The position numbers were made by a program, and so were the translations under genes. A stretch of 64,000 bases of DNA, from assembly GCA_016722525.1 (NCBI GenBank), contig JADKJB010000007.1:280455-344454 (forward strand). Reading direction: 5' to 3'. Below, piece by piece: positions 36,872 to 46,396 of this stretch (within the stretch, counting starts at the first letter, position 1; every line of letters begins with the position of its first letter). A model generated the notes under the pieces. That model did no database searches. It was given only the letters and a program-made list of their open reading frames with translations, and was not told the origin of the DNA. The DNA comes from Bacteroidota bacterium (lineage in GTDB: Bacteria > Bacteroidota > Bacteroidia > AKYH767-A > OLB10).

Positions 36872-37442
36872 ATGAAAACATCAGGAATCAAACAGAAAAA
36901 GGATGTCAGGGTTAGCCAGAGTACGATCTTATGTTCTACTCCGATAAATAAACACAGTGTTTTTAAAAAAGCCATTGTTTTGATAACGCGTTATAATTCA
37001 TATGGAACAACAGGAATCATACTTAATTCCCCTCTGGATTCCATTGTTCATTTAAATGATGTGCATAATCTGAGAAATGAAATTCCTTTGAACTATGGCG
37101 GTCCTGACGATAATTTGTTGTCATTCCTTGTTAGCATTCCTTCTCTGCCCGACGGTATCAGAACATCTACATATTGGAGTCGTAACAGCAAAGATCTTAT
37201 GTTGTTGATGAAATTAATTAATGCAGAAGAAGTATTAATCAATTCATATAAAGGCAGTATGCAGTGGTTTCCCGGAGACCTTTGAAGAAGAAATTACGAA
37301 TGGAATGTGGTGGGCAACTGACGATTATTGTATCGACCAGATTTTTGAAAACAGAAACGAAATCTACATGAAAATTGCCAAGCAAGTTAGTGGCCATTAT
37401 GCTCCGCTTTTGGAAGCAGATATTCCAATTATATATAATTAG
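36872..37442 (+). CDS. YqgE/AlgH-family protein, frameshifted
   Basis: The restored protein has about 189 residues, matching the family's usual 185-190. It carries the conserved N-terminal QSTILCSTPINKHSVFKKAIVL region, then YGTTGIILNSPL and NYGGPDD, and in the downstream frame WFPGDL and NGMWWATDD. YqgE/AlgH proteins are cytoplasmic and their molecular role is unclear. The frame changes by +1 at the TTT at 37281-37283; removing one T joins WFPGDL to EEEITNGMWW. It is followed by a terminator. Confidence 0.82.
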
Positions 37443-37466
37443 TAATTTCCAGATTAATAATAAAGT

Positions 37467-37504
37467 AACCGGTGAGGAATTATTTCAAATTCCACCGGTT
37501 TTTT
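37467..37504 (+). terminator. Terminator of the YqgE-like gene
   Basis: A long stem pairs AACCGGTGAGGAATT (37467-37481) with AATTCCACCGGTT (37488-37500) and leaves two unpaired bases on the left arm. TTTT follows. Confidence 0.85.
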
Positions 37505-37640
37505 AATTGCATTTCCGAAATACAAAACAATCAGGTCTAACACATGAAAAAGCGGCTACAAATGTGCTGGAATCTCTTCCATTGTTCACAAATGCGCCGC
37601 CCCTTCAATAAATTATTCAGATGGTGTAAACCTGAATTCT

Positions 37641-37934
37641 TTATTTCTTGATTCGGGTAGGATCTACCTTATCCGGATTGTTCACATCCTTTCTGATTCG
37701 CGTTGGGTCATTGTCCTTTTCAGGCTCAAGTGTACGATCGAGTCTTCTGGGATCATTTACCATTTCGTTATCCGTTGGATCAGTGTGTTCTGTATCGTCG
37801 ATTGAATTTTCAGTTTCTTCGGTATCCGGATTCGGAGATGGCTTGTTCTTCTGCTTTTCAGAATTTCTTTCTGAATCTCTCCCTGAAGGATTTCCTGAAT
37901 CCTGTGCAGGTGTATTGGTTTTAGGAATTGACAT
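37641..37934 (-). CDS. Disordered, highly charged small protein
   Basis: This 97-residue protein is composed almost entirely of Asp, Glu, Lys, Arg, Asn, Pro, Ser and Thr, with no hydrophobic core. It starts MSIPKTNTPAQDSG and repeats short DP motifs (DPRRLDRT, NDPTRIRKD, VDPTRIKK). An A-rich leader directly before the ATG supports translation. An opposite-strand open frame over the same bases is Ser/Leu-rich and probably a shadow. Such sequences suggest a desiccation or osmotic-stress disordered protein, but that is inference. Confidence 0.6.
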   Translation of the reverse strand: MSIPKTNTPAQDSGNPSGRDSERNSEKQKNKPSPNPDTEETENSIDDTEHTDPTDNEMVNDPRRLDRTLEPEKDNDPTRIRKDVNNPDKVDPTRIKK

Positions 37935-37944
37935 GTTTTTTTTA

Positions 37945-38145
37945 TTAAGTTAAATGTTTACTTATAAACCTTAATAAAAGAATTGTGCCATAGATTCTAA
38001 GAATGCAATGATCTTTAAACCAATTCACTAAATTTTTACCATTCCAATCAGAATATTTTTTACAGGTTTTTATTCCACACTTAGGGAAATATTTTTCCGG
38101 CATTTCAATCCCGGACGACAATTTCAGTTGCTGATAAATTTTCAT
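37945..38145 (-). CDS. Possible small hypothetical protein
   Basis: A 66-codon frame with an ATG and several cysteines (FPKCGIKTCKKY) lies just upstream of the disordered protein. It matches no family I recognise. It may be a gene remnant or spurious. The surrounding 37935-38225 region otherwise shows nothing. Confidence 0.25.
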   Translation of the reverse strand: MKIYQQLKLSSGIEMPEKYFPKCGIKTCKKYSDWNGKNLVNWFKDHCILRIYGTILLLRFISKHLT

Positions 38146-38225
38146 AAAGCATTTGAATAGCCAGGTTGATTATAAAAGGTATGATAATTGACTTTGACCT
38201 TTAAAAATAATTCTTTCAACACTTT

Positions 38226-39419
38226 ATGAATTTAAAATCAGGTTATCCTTACTGGCTATTAAAACATGGTCTTCCCAATACCTATCCCTCTTTAAAAAAA
38301 AACCACAAATGTGAAGTATTGGTAATTGGCGGGGGAATTTCAGGGGTATTAACAGCCTATCATTTAACGAAAGCCGGAATGGAAGTTACACAGGTTGATG
38401 GCAGACATTTTGGGACAGGAAGTACTTGCGCATCCACAGCGCTGATACAGTATGAAACCGACCGCCATCTTACTGATTTGGCAGAGATGTATGGAAAAGA
38501 TAAAGCAATAAAATGTCATGAACTTACTCTAACCGCAGTAAATGACTTAAGTAAGTTAATTAAACTTCACAACATTGAATGTGAATTCAAAAATAGAGAC
38601 TCTTTGTATTTAGCATCCACTCTAAAAGATAAAGCCAAACTCACACGTGAATATGAAGCACGACTTGAAGCTGGTTTTGAATTAGAATTATGGGACAAAG
38701 CAAAGATCGAATCCAAATTTCCTTTCTCCGCTCCTGCTGCAATTTGGTCCAAAAACGGAGCTGAACTGAATGCTTTAAAATTAACCTACGCGCTTCTAAA
38801 AATAAATTCCCGGTTAGGTGTTTCATTGTTTGACGGAACCCGTGTGGTACAAATAAACAAAACAAAAGGAAAGTATGAAGCCACTACCAACCATGACACA
38901 AAAATTCAATGCAGACATATTGTAATTGCTTGTGGGTATGAATCGGAATTGTTCCTTCAAAATAAAATCTCCAGTTTAAATTCAACATATGCACTTGTTA
39001 GTGAGCCCGTGTTGCCTTCTGATTTGTGGTACCGGTCGTGTTTGATTTGGGAAACAGCCAGGCCCTATATATACATGCGTACTACTTCCGACAACAGAAT
39101 CGTTGTTGGTGGTAAAGATGAACCATTCTACAATCCAAAAAAAAGAGACAGTCTTCTCAATAAAAAAACTAAAGATCTCACCCGATCATTTGTTAAGAAA
39201 TTTCCTACAGTACCATTCTTTCCTGAATTTACGTGGACAGGCACTTTTGCTGAAACAAAAGACAGTTTGCCCTATATTGATAAATACAGAGGATTGATTT
39301 ATGTGATGGGCTTTGGTGGGAATGGAATTACCTACAGTCAGATGGCTGGAAAATTAGTTGCGGATATTATTAAAGGCAAAAATAATCCAGACCTTGAACT
39401 CTTTGCTTTTAACAGGTAA
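38226..39419 (+). CDS. FAD-dependent amino-acid oxidase-like oxidoreductase (DAO family)
   Basis: This 397-residue protein has the dinucleotide-binding start VLVIGGGISGVLTAYHLTKAG and the DAO fold: a GSTCASTALIQYETD segment, HIVIACGYESE, a substrate strand VGGKDEPFY and the C-terminal YVMGFGGNGITYSQMAGK that closes the FAD site. Members oxidise amino acids or amines; the specific substrate is not deducible. It is cytoplasmic and monocistronic, ending in a short hairpin. Confidence 0.87.
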   Translation: MNLKSGYPYWLLKHGLPNTYPSLKKNHKCEVLVIGGGISGVLTAYHLTKAGMEVTQVDGRHFGTGSTCASTALIQYETDRHLTDLAEMYGKDKAIKCHELTLTAVNDLSKLIKLHNIECEFKNRDSLYLASTLKDKAKLTREYEARLEAGFELELWDKAKIESKFPFSAPAAIWSKNGAELNALKLTYALLKINSRLGVSLFDGTRVVQINKTKGKYEATTNHDTKIQCRHIVIACGYESELFLQNKISSLNSTYALVSEPVLPSDLWYRSCLIWETARPYIYMRTTSDNRIVVGGKDEPFYNPKKRDSLLNKKTKDLTRSFVKKFPTVPFFPEFTWTGTFAETKDSLPYIDKYRGLIYVMGFGGNGITYSQMAGKLVADIIKGKNNPDLELFAFNR

Positions 39420-39473
39420 TAATTTCCTCAACATGGGGATAATCCCATTCAATAACCGGTGTTCCATTTGGGA

Positions 39474-39503
39474 ATTCCATTGAAATCCCGATGGAATGCT
39501 TTT
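39474..39503 (+). terminator. Short terminator after the FAD oxidoreductase gene
   Basis: Arms ATTCCAT (39474-39480) and ATGGAAT (39491-39497) are followed by GCTTTTTG. Confidence 0.5.
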
Positions 39504-39555
39504 TGTTTCCAATGTATAAAGAGAAAATAATATTCACCCTTAAAAAAATAAAATT

Positions 39556-39891
39556 ATGTCTGATCATGGAAAAACAATTGCGGCATTGCTTATCGGAGCA
39601 GCTGCAGGAGCAGTATTAGGAGTTTTATTTGCCCCCGACAAAGGCGAAAAAACCCGCAAGAAATTATTAAAATATTCTCAGGGCCTGGAAGATGATTTCA
39701 GCGAATATGCTGATGAAGCTGTTGATTATGTAAAGAACAAAGCTTCTGAAGGAAAAGCCAAAGCTTCCCGCATTGCAAATGATGTAATGGATAAGGCTTC
39801 TGAATTATCAGGAAAAGCAGAAGATCTAAAAGACAGAGCAAAATCGGAAATCGACGAAACTAAGGGAAAAGTAAAACAACAATTTTCTTAA
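39556..39891 (+). CDS. YtxH-domain protein
   Basis: This 111-residue protein starts with a glycine/alanine-rich membrane segment (ALLIGAAAGAVLGVLFAPDKG), the hallmark of YtxH domains, and continues as a long amphipathic charged helix (DDFSEYADEAVDYVKNK, SEIDETKGKVKQQ). YtxH proteins are general-stress-associated membrane proteins of unknown function. It is the first gene of a plus-strand run with a holin-like protein and a hypothetical. A second YtxH gene is at 43.0 kb. Confidence 0.88.
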   Translation: MSDHGKTIAALLIGAAAGAVLGVLFAPDKGEKTRKKLLKYSQGLEDDFSEYADEAVDYVKNKASEGKAKASRIANDVMDKASELSGKAEDLKDRAKSEIDETKGKVKQQFS

Positions 39892-39928
39892 TCGAAATCA
39901 TTAAAATACACCCTAATCGGAAAAGACC

Positions 39929-40276
39929 ATGGAAACAACCAAATCACGAATCAATGAGTTGTCAAGCAATATCCGGGAGTATATTGAAACACGAATTGAT
40001 ATTTTGAAACTGGATGCTGCTGATACAACAGCATCGGCAGCATCCACCATGGTTTCATGGATAGCAGTAACAATTGTTGCTTTATTAGTGCTTCTGCTTG
40101 TAACTCTTGGTGGAGCAATTGCAATAGGAACTCTCATTCAAAATATGGCTGGAGGTTTTTTTATTATGGCCGGGGCCTATTGTGTTATCATCATTATCAT
40201 CTATTTAAACAGAGAAAACTGGATTCGCAAACCTGTTTTGAATTCCATTATCAAAAACATCTATGACAATGACTAA
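39929..40276 (+). CDS. Phage holin family membrane protein
   Basis: This 115-residue protein has an N-terminal amphipathic helix (SSNIREYIETRIDILKLD) and two membrane helices (VSWIAVTIVALLVLLLVTL and a second around GGFFIMAGAYCVIIIIIYL). This is the pattern of the Phage_holin_3-type (holin-like) family that is common outside phages. It probably acts in envelope stress, not in lysis. It follows YtxH by 37 bp and overlaps the next gene by 14 bases. Confidence 0.8.
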   Translation: METTKSRINELSSNIREYIETRIDILKLDAADTTASAASTMVSWIAVTIVALLVLLLVTLGGAIAIGTLIQNMAGGFFIMAGAYCVIIIIIYLNRENWIRKPVLNSIIKNIYDND

Positions 40277-40697
40277 ATTTAAAACTCTGCAGGAACTTCG
40301 ATTGGAAAGGCAAAAACTTTATCTAAAAAAGGAATTGCTTGAAGATGAAATAAAAATGGATTTTGAAGAGTTTCGTGAATCTTTGAGACCGATTAACATG
40401 ATCAAAGAATTGTTTCATCCTAATGAAGAGTCCGGCCAGGAAAAATCTATTTCACCCCTGGCGTTAAGCATTGGAAGTGCGGGATTGGATTTGATAATTG
40501 GTAAATTGGTTTTAGGAAAATCTTCCCTTGTTAAAAAGTTGCTTTCTTCCTATGTAATCAGAGCTGTTGGGCCATCTCTCATAACAAAAGCAGCCCCTCT
40601 GGTCTCCGGATTATTTAAAGAACTTTATGAAAAGTTCTCCAATAAAAATCACAACCATCAGCCCTTTGAGCGCTCAACGGCTTCAGAGCAATATTGA
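40263..40697 (+). CDS. Hypothetical protein of the YtxH-holin operon
   Basis: This 144-residue protein has a charged coiled-coil start (LQELRLERQKLYLKKELLED) and a central segment (SPLALSIGSAGLDLIIGKLVLG) that could enter a membrane. It overlaps the holin-like gene by 14 bases, so the two are coupled. I recognise no family. The arrangement YtxH, holin-like, hypothetical recurs in Bacteroidota stress clusters. Confidence 0.7.
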   Translation: MTMTKFKTLQELRLERQKLYLKKELLEDEIKMDFEEFRESLRPINMIKELFHPNEESGQEKSISPLALSIGSAGLDLIIGKLVLGKSSLVKKLLSSYVIRAVGPSLITKAAPLVSGLFKELYEKFSNKNHNHQPFERSTASEQY

Positions 40698-40727
40698 TTT
40701 CAGGTTTACTGTTTAAAATTAACCAAA

Positions 40728-41051
40728 ATGAAAAAGATCGAAATTCCAAATATGAATACCATGACCGACCTCACTAATAGTTTGGTTAAAAAAGGTTATG
40801 ATGAAAATTTTCAGGTTAATACAGAAGGTCTGAAATCACTTTCAGATGATCAAATTTACCAGCCTTCCGATGTTTCCATTCCCAACTTTTACAGATTCGA
40901 AGGTCAAAATGATCCATCCGATAACGCCATAGTTTATGTTATTGAAACTAATGATGGAAAATCAGGAATGCTTATTGACGCCTATGGAGTAAGTGCCAGT
41001 TCAAAAATTGGTGAGTTTATCAAGGCCGTTGAAGATTTTCAAAAGAAATAA
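40728..41051 (+). CDS. Small protein of the family misnamed phosphoribosylpyrophosphate synthetase
   Basis: This 107-residue protein contains LTNSLVKKGYDENFQV, FYRFEGQNDPSDNAIVYVIE and LIDAYGVSASSKIGEF. It matches a short Bacteroidota family annotated in databases as phosphoribosylpyrophosphate synthetase, although it lacks that enzyme's length and motifs. It probably has a regulatory or stress role. It is convergent with the BamA-like gene and 30 bp downstream of the operon above. Confidence 0.7.
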   Translation: MKKIEIPNMNTMTDLTNSLVKKGYDENFQVNTEGLKSLSDDQIYQPSDVSIPNFYRFEGQNDPSDNAIVYVIETNDGKSGMLIDAYGVSASSKIGEFIKAVEDFQKK

Positions 41052-41061
41052 AAATTCCCTT

Positions 41062-42914
41062 TTATTCAAATGTTGAAACAGATGGTCTGGTAATATCAAA
41101 GTCCTTGAATCTGGACTCACTGAGCTTTACGGGATTGAACTGGATTGCCGATCCTCCTGATGGTAAAACAGGATAAATGGCTACTATAATTTGAAATGAA
41201 TTTAAAATAAGCAGTTCGTTTTTTATCAAGAGTCCCACACCATAAATTTGGTAAATTTTTGATTTAAATACAGATTGATTATATCCACCTATCATTCCCA
41301 CACCGGCAATGACAATGGGTGCAAACCGGAAACCTAAAAAGTCATAAGGTGAATACAATACCGTTTGACTGACCAGGATCATCCTGCTGGTTCCATAAGG
41401 TAATTCATATTTGTAACCAGGAACTCCTGCATCTACATTAAGTCTTACCAATTCATTCTCCTCCCGGTTTATTCCATAAATAAACCTGTAGTTCACAAAT
41501 TGTCGTGCTCTCCACTTTCCTGTTTTTAATAGTGGGGAGAAATAAATTACCTCAGCGCTTATCTCCCCTTTAAACAAACGCGACTCTTTAAGAAATGTAC
41601 TATATCCTAATGCTGTATAGAGATATCCAAACGAATTAAACTATCGTGCTCCGGCACCATATACTCCAAAATAATATCGTGAACCATTATTTCTGTTTTC
41701 AATACCGGTAGTAAATGTCAGCTTATGTCCGTCAGGCACATCTTCAATTTCTCCAAATCTGAAAATGTATCTTTCTTTCATATACTTACGTGAAGACAAA
41801 CTTATACTGGCAAGGTAAAAATCCGATTTCGAAAAATAGTTTACTATTTCTTCGTTGTCCGGATCCAACGACAGATAACGCAATCGGGAATATCTTAACG
41901 CTGTTACAATCCGGGTACTTTTCTCTTCATCCGTTTCTCCTTTCAAAAGTCGCCAACTGTAACCTAACCAAATATCTGCAACAAACGACCTGTTATTGTA
42001 ATTGTAAATTGTATCTTCAGTAAACTGAATGGAATCACTCACTGCTTTGGTCAGCAATTCCAATCCTCCCGCAACTCTGGTTAGGGGAGAAAAGAAGGGT
42101 CTGTCAACTGTTATTCCCTGAATATTATTATCAGGTGAAGTTCCGTAAAAAAGAGTTGGAGAAATATAGGTATTTGATAATGTTGGAATTTTGTAGCTTC
42201 CATCAAGAATAAGTGGGTCAGACGACTTAAGATTGTCTGTTATTCTGTTATCGAATATATGTCCGAATCCACCAAAATTATTTTCCCTGATTCTGTACCT
42301 GACTTTGCTTGTTGATGCGGTGATGGAAGGCCGAAGTGACCAATAGTCCTGAGTCACCACTAATATGTCGAAGCTGTCTCTTGTTCCTTTGACAGGTTGA
42401 ACAATCAACTTAGCTTCCCTCAGAAAACCGGTGCTTCGCAACAACCTTTCAGATTCTTCAAGTTTTAACGGATCAATTTTATCATTTTCCTTTATAAGAA
42501 GATAGTTTTTTATTGCACGTGATTTTGATTTAATATGCACATAATTTCCACCCTTCTGTACTACGCTATGTGGCTTGTGTGTGGTATCGTGGATACTGCT
42601 GCCAAATGGATCGAGGCTTTGAACAGTAATCTTCCGGATTATTTTTCCCTTATATTTTTTCTCAGGCAGAACAGAAATTTTTGCTTTTTTGCTTTTGGTT
42701 TTTGTCGATCGCACCGGAGGATTAAAAACGGATTTATAAAGGAAATATATAAACTTTTTATTCTGTGAGTAATTGTAAAGTTTTTTATAAAAAACAGCTG
42801 TGTCAACAGGAGCATCGATGTCGTCAATTTTTTCAGGAACATTCTGTGCTGCCAGTTCCATAGTAGAAAAATAAAAACCGGGAACAAAAGCAATAACTTA
42901 CATAAAATCCTCAT
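41062..42914 (-). CDS. BamA/TamA-like outer-membrane protein, interrupted
   Basis: The restored protein has about 617 residues. It starts with a signal peptide at the ATG at 42914 (MRILCKLLLLFPVFIF...ELAAQ), then a POTRA-like segment (IKNYLLIKENDKIDPLKLEE region, about 110-190), then a predicted barrel (WSLRPSITASTSK, LGYSWRLLKGE, FGYLYTALGYSTF). Two defects are present: a -1 frame change in the A/T run at 42867-42871 inside the signal peptide, and an in-frame TAG at 41641-41643 between GAGAR and FNSFGYLYT. The barrel end (DITRPSVSTFE) is intact, so sequence error is a strong alternative to decay. Confidence 0.75.
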
Positions 42915-42932
42915 TTTTTAATTTTCTGTAGA

Positions 42933-42970
42933 AATAAAAATTGAGTCCTTAAATCAGACTCAATTTTTTT
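42933..42970 (-). terminator. Terminator of the small YtxH gene
   Basis: Arms AAAATTGAGTC (42937-42947) and GACTCAATTTT (42957-42967) flank a nine-base loop. It reads into TTTTTATTTC on the minus strand and T7 on the plus strand. Confidence 0.85.
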
Positions 42971-42989
42971 ATGAATAAATTCAAAATCT

Positions 42990-43208
42990 TCAGGTGGTTT
43001 TACTACGTAAACTTTCATTTACCTGACTCACCAAATCAACTACATCCTTAATTTTCTCTGAAAATTTTCTTTTAATCCCGAGGGCGTCATCCGCCACTGT
43101 TTTCCTCAGATCAGAACCTGATGAAGGTGCAAAGAGCACCCCGAGTGCCGCCCCTGCTGCTGCGCCACATAGCAGAGCTACAAGCAAATGTTTGTTTTGA
43201 GAATTCAT
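42990..43208 (-). CDS. Short YtxH-domain protein
   Basis: This 72-residue protein has the glycine/alanine-rich helix LLVALLCGAAAGAALGVLFA followed by PSSGSDLRK and a charged tail. It is a second YtxH paralogue, shorter than the one at 39.6 kb. It lies about 30 bp downstream of an lmo0937-like gene and has its own terminator. Confidence 0.87.
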   Translation of the reverse strand: MNSQNKHLLVALLCGAAAGAALGVLFAPSSGSDLRKTVADDALGIKRKFSEKIKDVVDLVSQVNESLRSKTT

Positions 43209-43239
43209 GTTGTTTATTTTTAAAAATGAAAGAAATTAT

Positions 43240-43392
43240 TTAAGCTTTATCGCCTCTTATTATCCTGAACAGGATAGAGATCAATGCAATAACAAGTAAA
43301 ATATGAATGATACCTCCTACGCTGTAGGCAAAGAAACCAATCGCCCATGCAATAACAAGTACTACAGCAATTAAATAGAGTAGATTTCCCAT
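43240..43392 (-). CDS. lmo0937-family small membrane protein
   Basis: This 50-residue protein begins MGNLLYLIAVVLVIAWAIG and has two hydrophobic segments separated by FFAYSVGGIIHI, ending LFRIIRGDKA. This is the lmo0937-type family, which is widespread, stress-linked and of unknown function. The ATG at 43392 (preceded by AAAATT) is preferred over upstream in-frame codons because the family starts at MGN. Confidence 0.85.
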   Translation of the reverse strand: MGNLLYLIAVVLVIAWAIGFFAYSVGGIIHILLVIALISILFRIIRGDKA

Positions 43393-43600
43393 AATTTTAG
43401 TTTTTATAAATTGTGAATTTAAGTGTTTGTTAATTTCATCCATACTAAAATCATTCCTTAATGTTTTAATACATTAAACACTTAAAATCAGAATTTCATT
43501 TCTCACATTGAGTAATTTTATCCTCACTTTACCATAAACTGGCAGTGAAACAACCGACGGTGCTTTGGATCGATTTTTGAAATTTCGGAACCATTGTCCT

Positions 43601-44552
43601 ATGAATAAAATTAAAATCATTTCTGCAAAGAACATTTGGCTTTTAATCACTGATTCTGCAAAAGAATTTATAGAGGATAAAGGGGTTAAATTAAGTGCTG
43701 CACTTGCCTATTATACCATATTCTCTATTCCCCATTACTGATTATTATTACCAGCATCACGGGTTTCTTTTTGGCGAAGAGGCGATTTCGGGCCGTATTT
43801 ACGGTCAGATGCAGGGAATGGTTGGCGATAAAGCGGCGCTGCAAATTCAGGAAGCTATTCAAAATACCGTCATTGATCACAATTCGCAATGGGCAAATAT
43901 AGTGAGTATTGCAGCATTGCTCCTGGGTGCAACAGGTGTATTTGTAGAAATACAAGACTCGATAAATATCATCTGGGGGTTAAAAGCAAAACCCAAAAAA
44001 GGATTAATAAAAATGATCATTAACAGACTCATTTCATTTTCAATGATCGTATCTATCGGTTTTCTCTTACTTGTTTCGCTGGTATTAAATGCTATTCTTG
44101 ATTTATTTAACAATCAACTGCAAAAATTATTTCCTGATGCCGCCATTTATGCATTTTATATCGTGAATATTCTGATGATCCTGATTGTAATTACATTTCT
44201 CTTTGCAATCATTTTTAAAGTACTTCCGGATGCCAAAATCATGTGGAAAAGTGTTGTATGGGGTTCTGTGTTCACTGCAATTTTGTTTTTACTTGGAAAA
44301 ATGGCAATTGGTTTTTATCTTGGCAGTTCCGGCATTGGTTCTGTGTATGGTGCAGCCGGCTCTGTCATAATTATCATAGTTTGGGTATATTACTCAGCAA
44401 TTATTCTGTTTTATGGTGCCGAGTTTACACAGATTCATGCTCAGCGTTATGGAACGGCGATTCAACCAAATAACTATGCAGTGTTTATTGTTAACAGGGA
44501 AATTGAACTCGATAAACAATCAAAAACTGAAAATTCTAACTTTTTAAAATAA
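43601..44552 (+). CDS. YihY/BrkB-family membrane protein, frameshifted
   Basis: The restored protein has about 317 residues with six predicted membrane helices. The N-terminus (ATG at 43601) reads KGVKLSAALAYYTIFSI, then IIITSITGFF, EEAISGRIYGQMQGM and the C-terminal YYSAIILFYGAEFTQIHAQRYG, which are diagnostic of YihY/UPF0761. Two -1 changes occur within about 40 bp: in the CCCC at 43730-43733 and in the T run at 43768-43772. One extra base in each restores family sequence exactly. Function unresolved despite the old RNase BN label. It is followed by a kinase gene after 7 bp. Confidence 0.87.
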
Positions 44553-44559
44553 TCGTAAA

Positions 44560-46000
44560 ATGAACAGGCCATTAGTTCGGGTACTTATAGTTGATGATGA
44601 TGAAGATGATTTTTTCATTACAAAAGAGCTATTTGAAGAAATTCCTGTGCACAACCTTTCCGTAGAGTGGGCTCCCACTTTCCAAAAAGGAATTGAAAGT
44701 TATAAAAATGAAAAGCACGATATCTACTTTGTTGACTATTTACTAGGTGCAAAATCAGGAATTGACTTTTTGATGGAAGCTAAAGATTCCGGAATAAAAA
44801 GTCCAATCATTATGCTTACCGGAAAAGGCGATCAACAGGTCGATAAACAAGCTATGATACATGGTGCGGCCGACTATCTTATAAAAGGGGAGCTGGATGC
44901 TGAAAAACTGGAACGGACACTCCGGTATGTCCTGGAAAGATCTATCGCCAGCAGGAAGCTGGAAGAAAGTGAATCTAAATACCGTAGCATTTTTGAAAAA
45001 TCAAGAGATATGATTTTTATTGCAGATGCATCAGGCAAATTTATGGATACTAATGAATCTGCTCATAGAATTTTTGGCTATTCCCGTGAGGAACTGGTTG
45101 GAAATTACATTTATGATTTATTTGAAAATGAAAAAGACAAACTGCTATTTGCAGATATGATAGCACAAAAAATTGAGGTTGCCGATTATGAAAAAGTTCT
45201 GTATTCTAAAAGTGGTATCAAACGAAATTGTTTAATCGCAACAATTTTTCAAACAGATGCAGATGGCAATGAAATCATTTATGGTGTAATACATGATATT
45301 ACCAAACGACGCAAAGCTGAAAATGATCTGGCAACAGCCGAAAAACTCGCGGTGACCGGTCGTGTTGTCAGAATGATCGGCCATGAAATCAGAAATCCTC
45401 TTACCAACATAAATTTATCGTTGGAACAGATTGAATCGGAAGTCAAAGGAATGCGGAGCTGATATTTATTTTGATATCATCAGAAGAAATTCTGAAAGAA
45501 TAAATGCCCTTATTGTAGAATTATTGAATTCTTCGAAACCGGCGCAACTGAAAATAGGTAAAGTTTCCATTAATACCATCGCTCTGGATGCTATTAATCT
45601 TATTCATGACAGAATCGTGCTCAAAGGAGTGGATCTGATCACCCGATTTTCAACTGATATTTGTGATATTTCAGTGGATCAGGAAAAAGTGAAAATTGCT
45701 ATACTGAATATATTGGTAAATGCAATAGAAGCAATGGAGGATGAGGTTGGAAAACTGGAAGTGGAAACACGGGGCGAAGGGGAATGGTGTGTAATTGAAA
45801 TTATTGATAATGGATCGGGCATACCTCCTGACAAATTGGATTTTATTTTTGATCCCTTTTTCAGCGGCAAGCCAAAAGGAACCGGCCTGGGTTTGAGCAC
45901 GACCCACAACATTATACGTTCTCACAACGGCATTATAGATGTTTTAAGTGAGCCTGGAAAAGGAACACATTTCATTGTGAAATTTAACTTTAATAATTAA
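44560..46000 (+). CDS. Hybrid receiver-PAS-histidine kinase, frameshifted
   Basis: The restored protein has about 479 residues and no membrane helix. It carries an N-terminal receiver (about 5-125; Asp in IYFVDYLLGAKSG), a PAS domain (about 145-255; DMIFIADASGKFMDTN), HisKA with the phospho-His in MIGHEIRNPLTNINLSLEQ and HATPase_c (NILVNAIEAMED, IIDNGSGIP, GTGLGLSTTHNII). The frame changes by +1 near 45448-45449 (GG); removing one base gives a linker into ADIYFDIIRRNSERIN. It overlaps neither neighbour and lies in a YihY-kinase-receiver operon. Confidence 0.88.
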
Positions 46001-46007
46001 GCGACTT

Positions 46008-46370
46008 ATGAAAATTCTGGTAATTGATGATGAGCAGGAAATTTTAACAGCTATCGAAAAGATTCTTAAAAAAGAGGGATTTGAAGTCGATAAAGCTTCC
46101 AGCATAACTGAAGCAAAAAGTAAAATAAATACTTCTCAATTTGATCTGGTAATTTCTGATATCATGCTTCCTCACTGGGGCGGATTTGATCTCGTTGATG
46201 CCATAAAGGAAAATCCTGAAAAACAAAAAACACCTGTGATCATCATCACCGGAATGGATACCAATATTTTGGAAAGTACGCACACTTTTGCCGATATTTT
46301 TATTCCGAAACCCTTCTCCCGGCAACAACTGCTTGATGCCGTTTTTTCATTGACCAAAACAGGAAAATAA
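46008..46370 (+). CDS. Single-domain response regulator
   Basis: This 120-residue receiver has ILVIDDEQEILTAIEK, the phosphoacceptor in LVISDIMLPHWGGFD and the later Thr/Lys (IIITGMD, FIPKPFSR). It has no output domain and starts 8 bp after the hybrid kinase, so it is the likely partner in a phosphorelay that may end at the sigma-54 activator at 30 kb. Confidence 0.9.
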   Translation: MKILVIDDEQEILTAIEKILKKEGFEVDKASSITEAKSKINTSQFDLVISDIMLPHWGGFDLVDAIKENPEKQKTPVIIITGMDTNILESTHTFADIFIPKPFSRQQLLDAVFSLTKTGK

Positions 46371-46396
46371 TTTCTTTATTTTCATGCTGTTTGTGA

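Noticed and set aside
37648..37953. Plus-strand frame opposite the disordered protein
   Set aside because: It is serine/leucine-rich as expected for the antisense of a charged sequence, and it lacks a leader.
39491..39507. TGGAAT-N5-TTGTT as a sigma-54 promoter of the YtxH gene
   Set aside because: The TGGAAT is the right arm of a short terminator hairpin for the preceding gene, and the -24/-12 match is weak.
43601..44552. Ribonuclease BN function for the YihY-family protein
   Set aside because: That label came from an early misassignment of the family; only a membrane protein of unknown role is supported.
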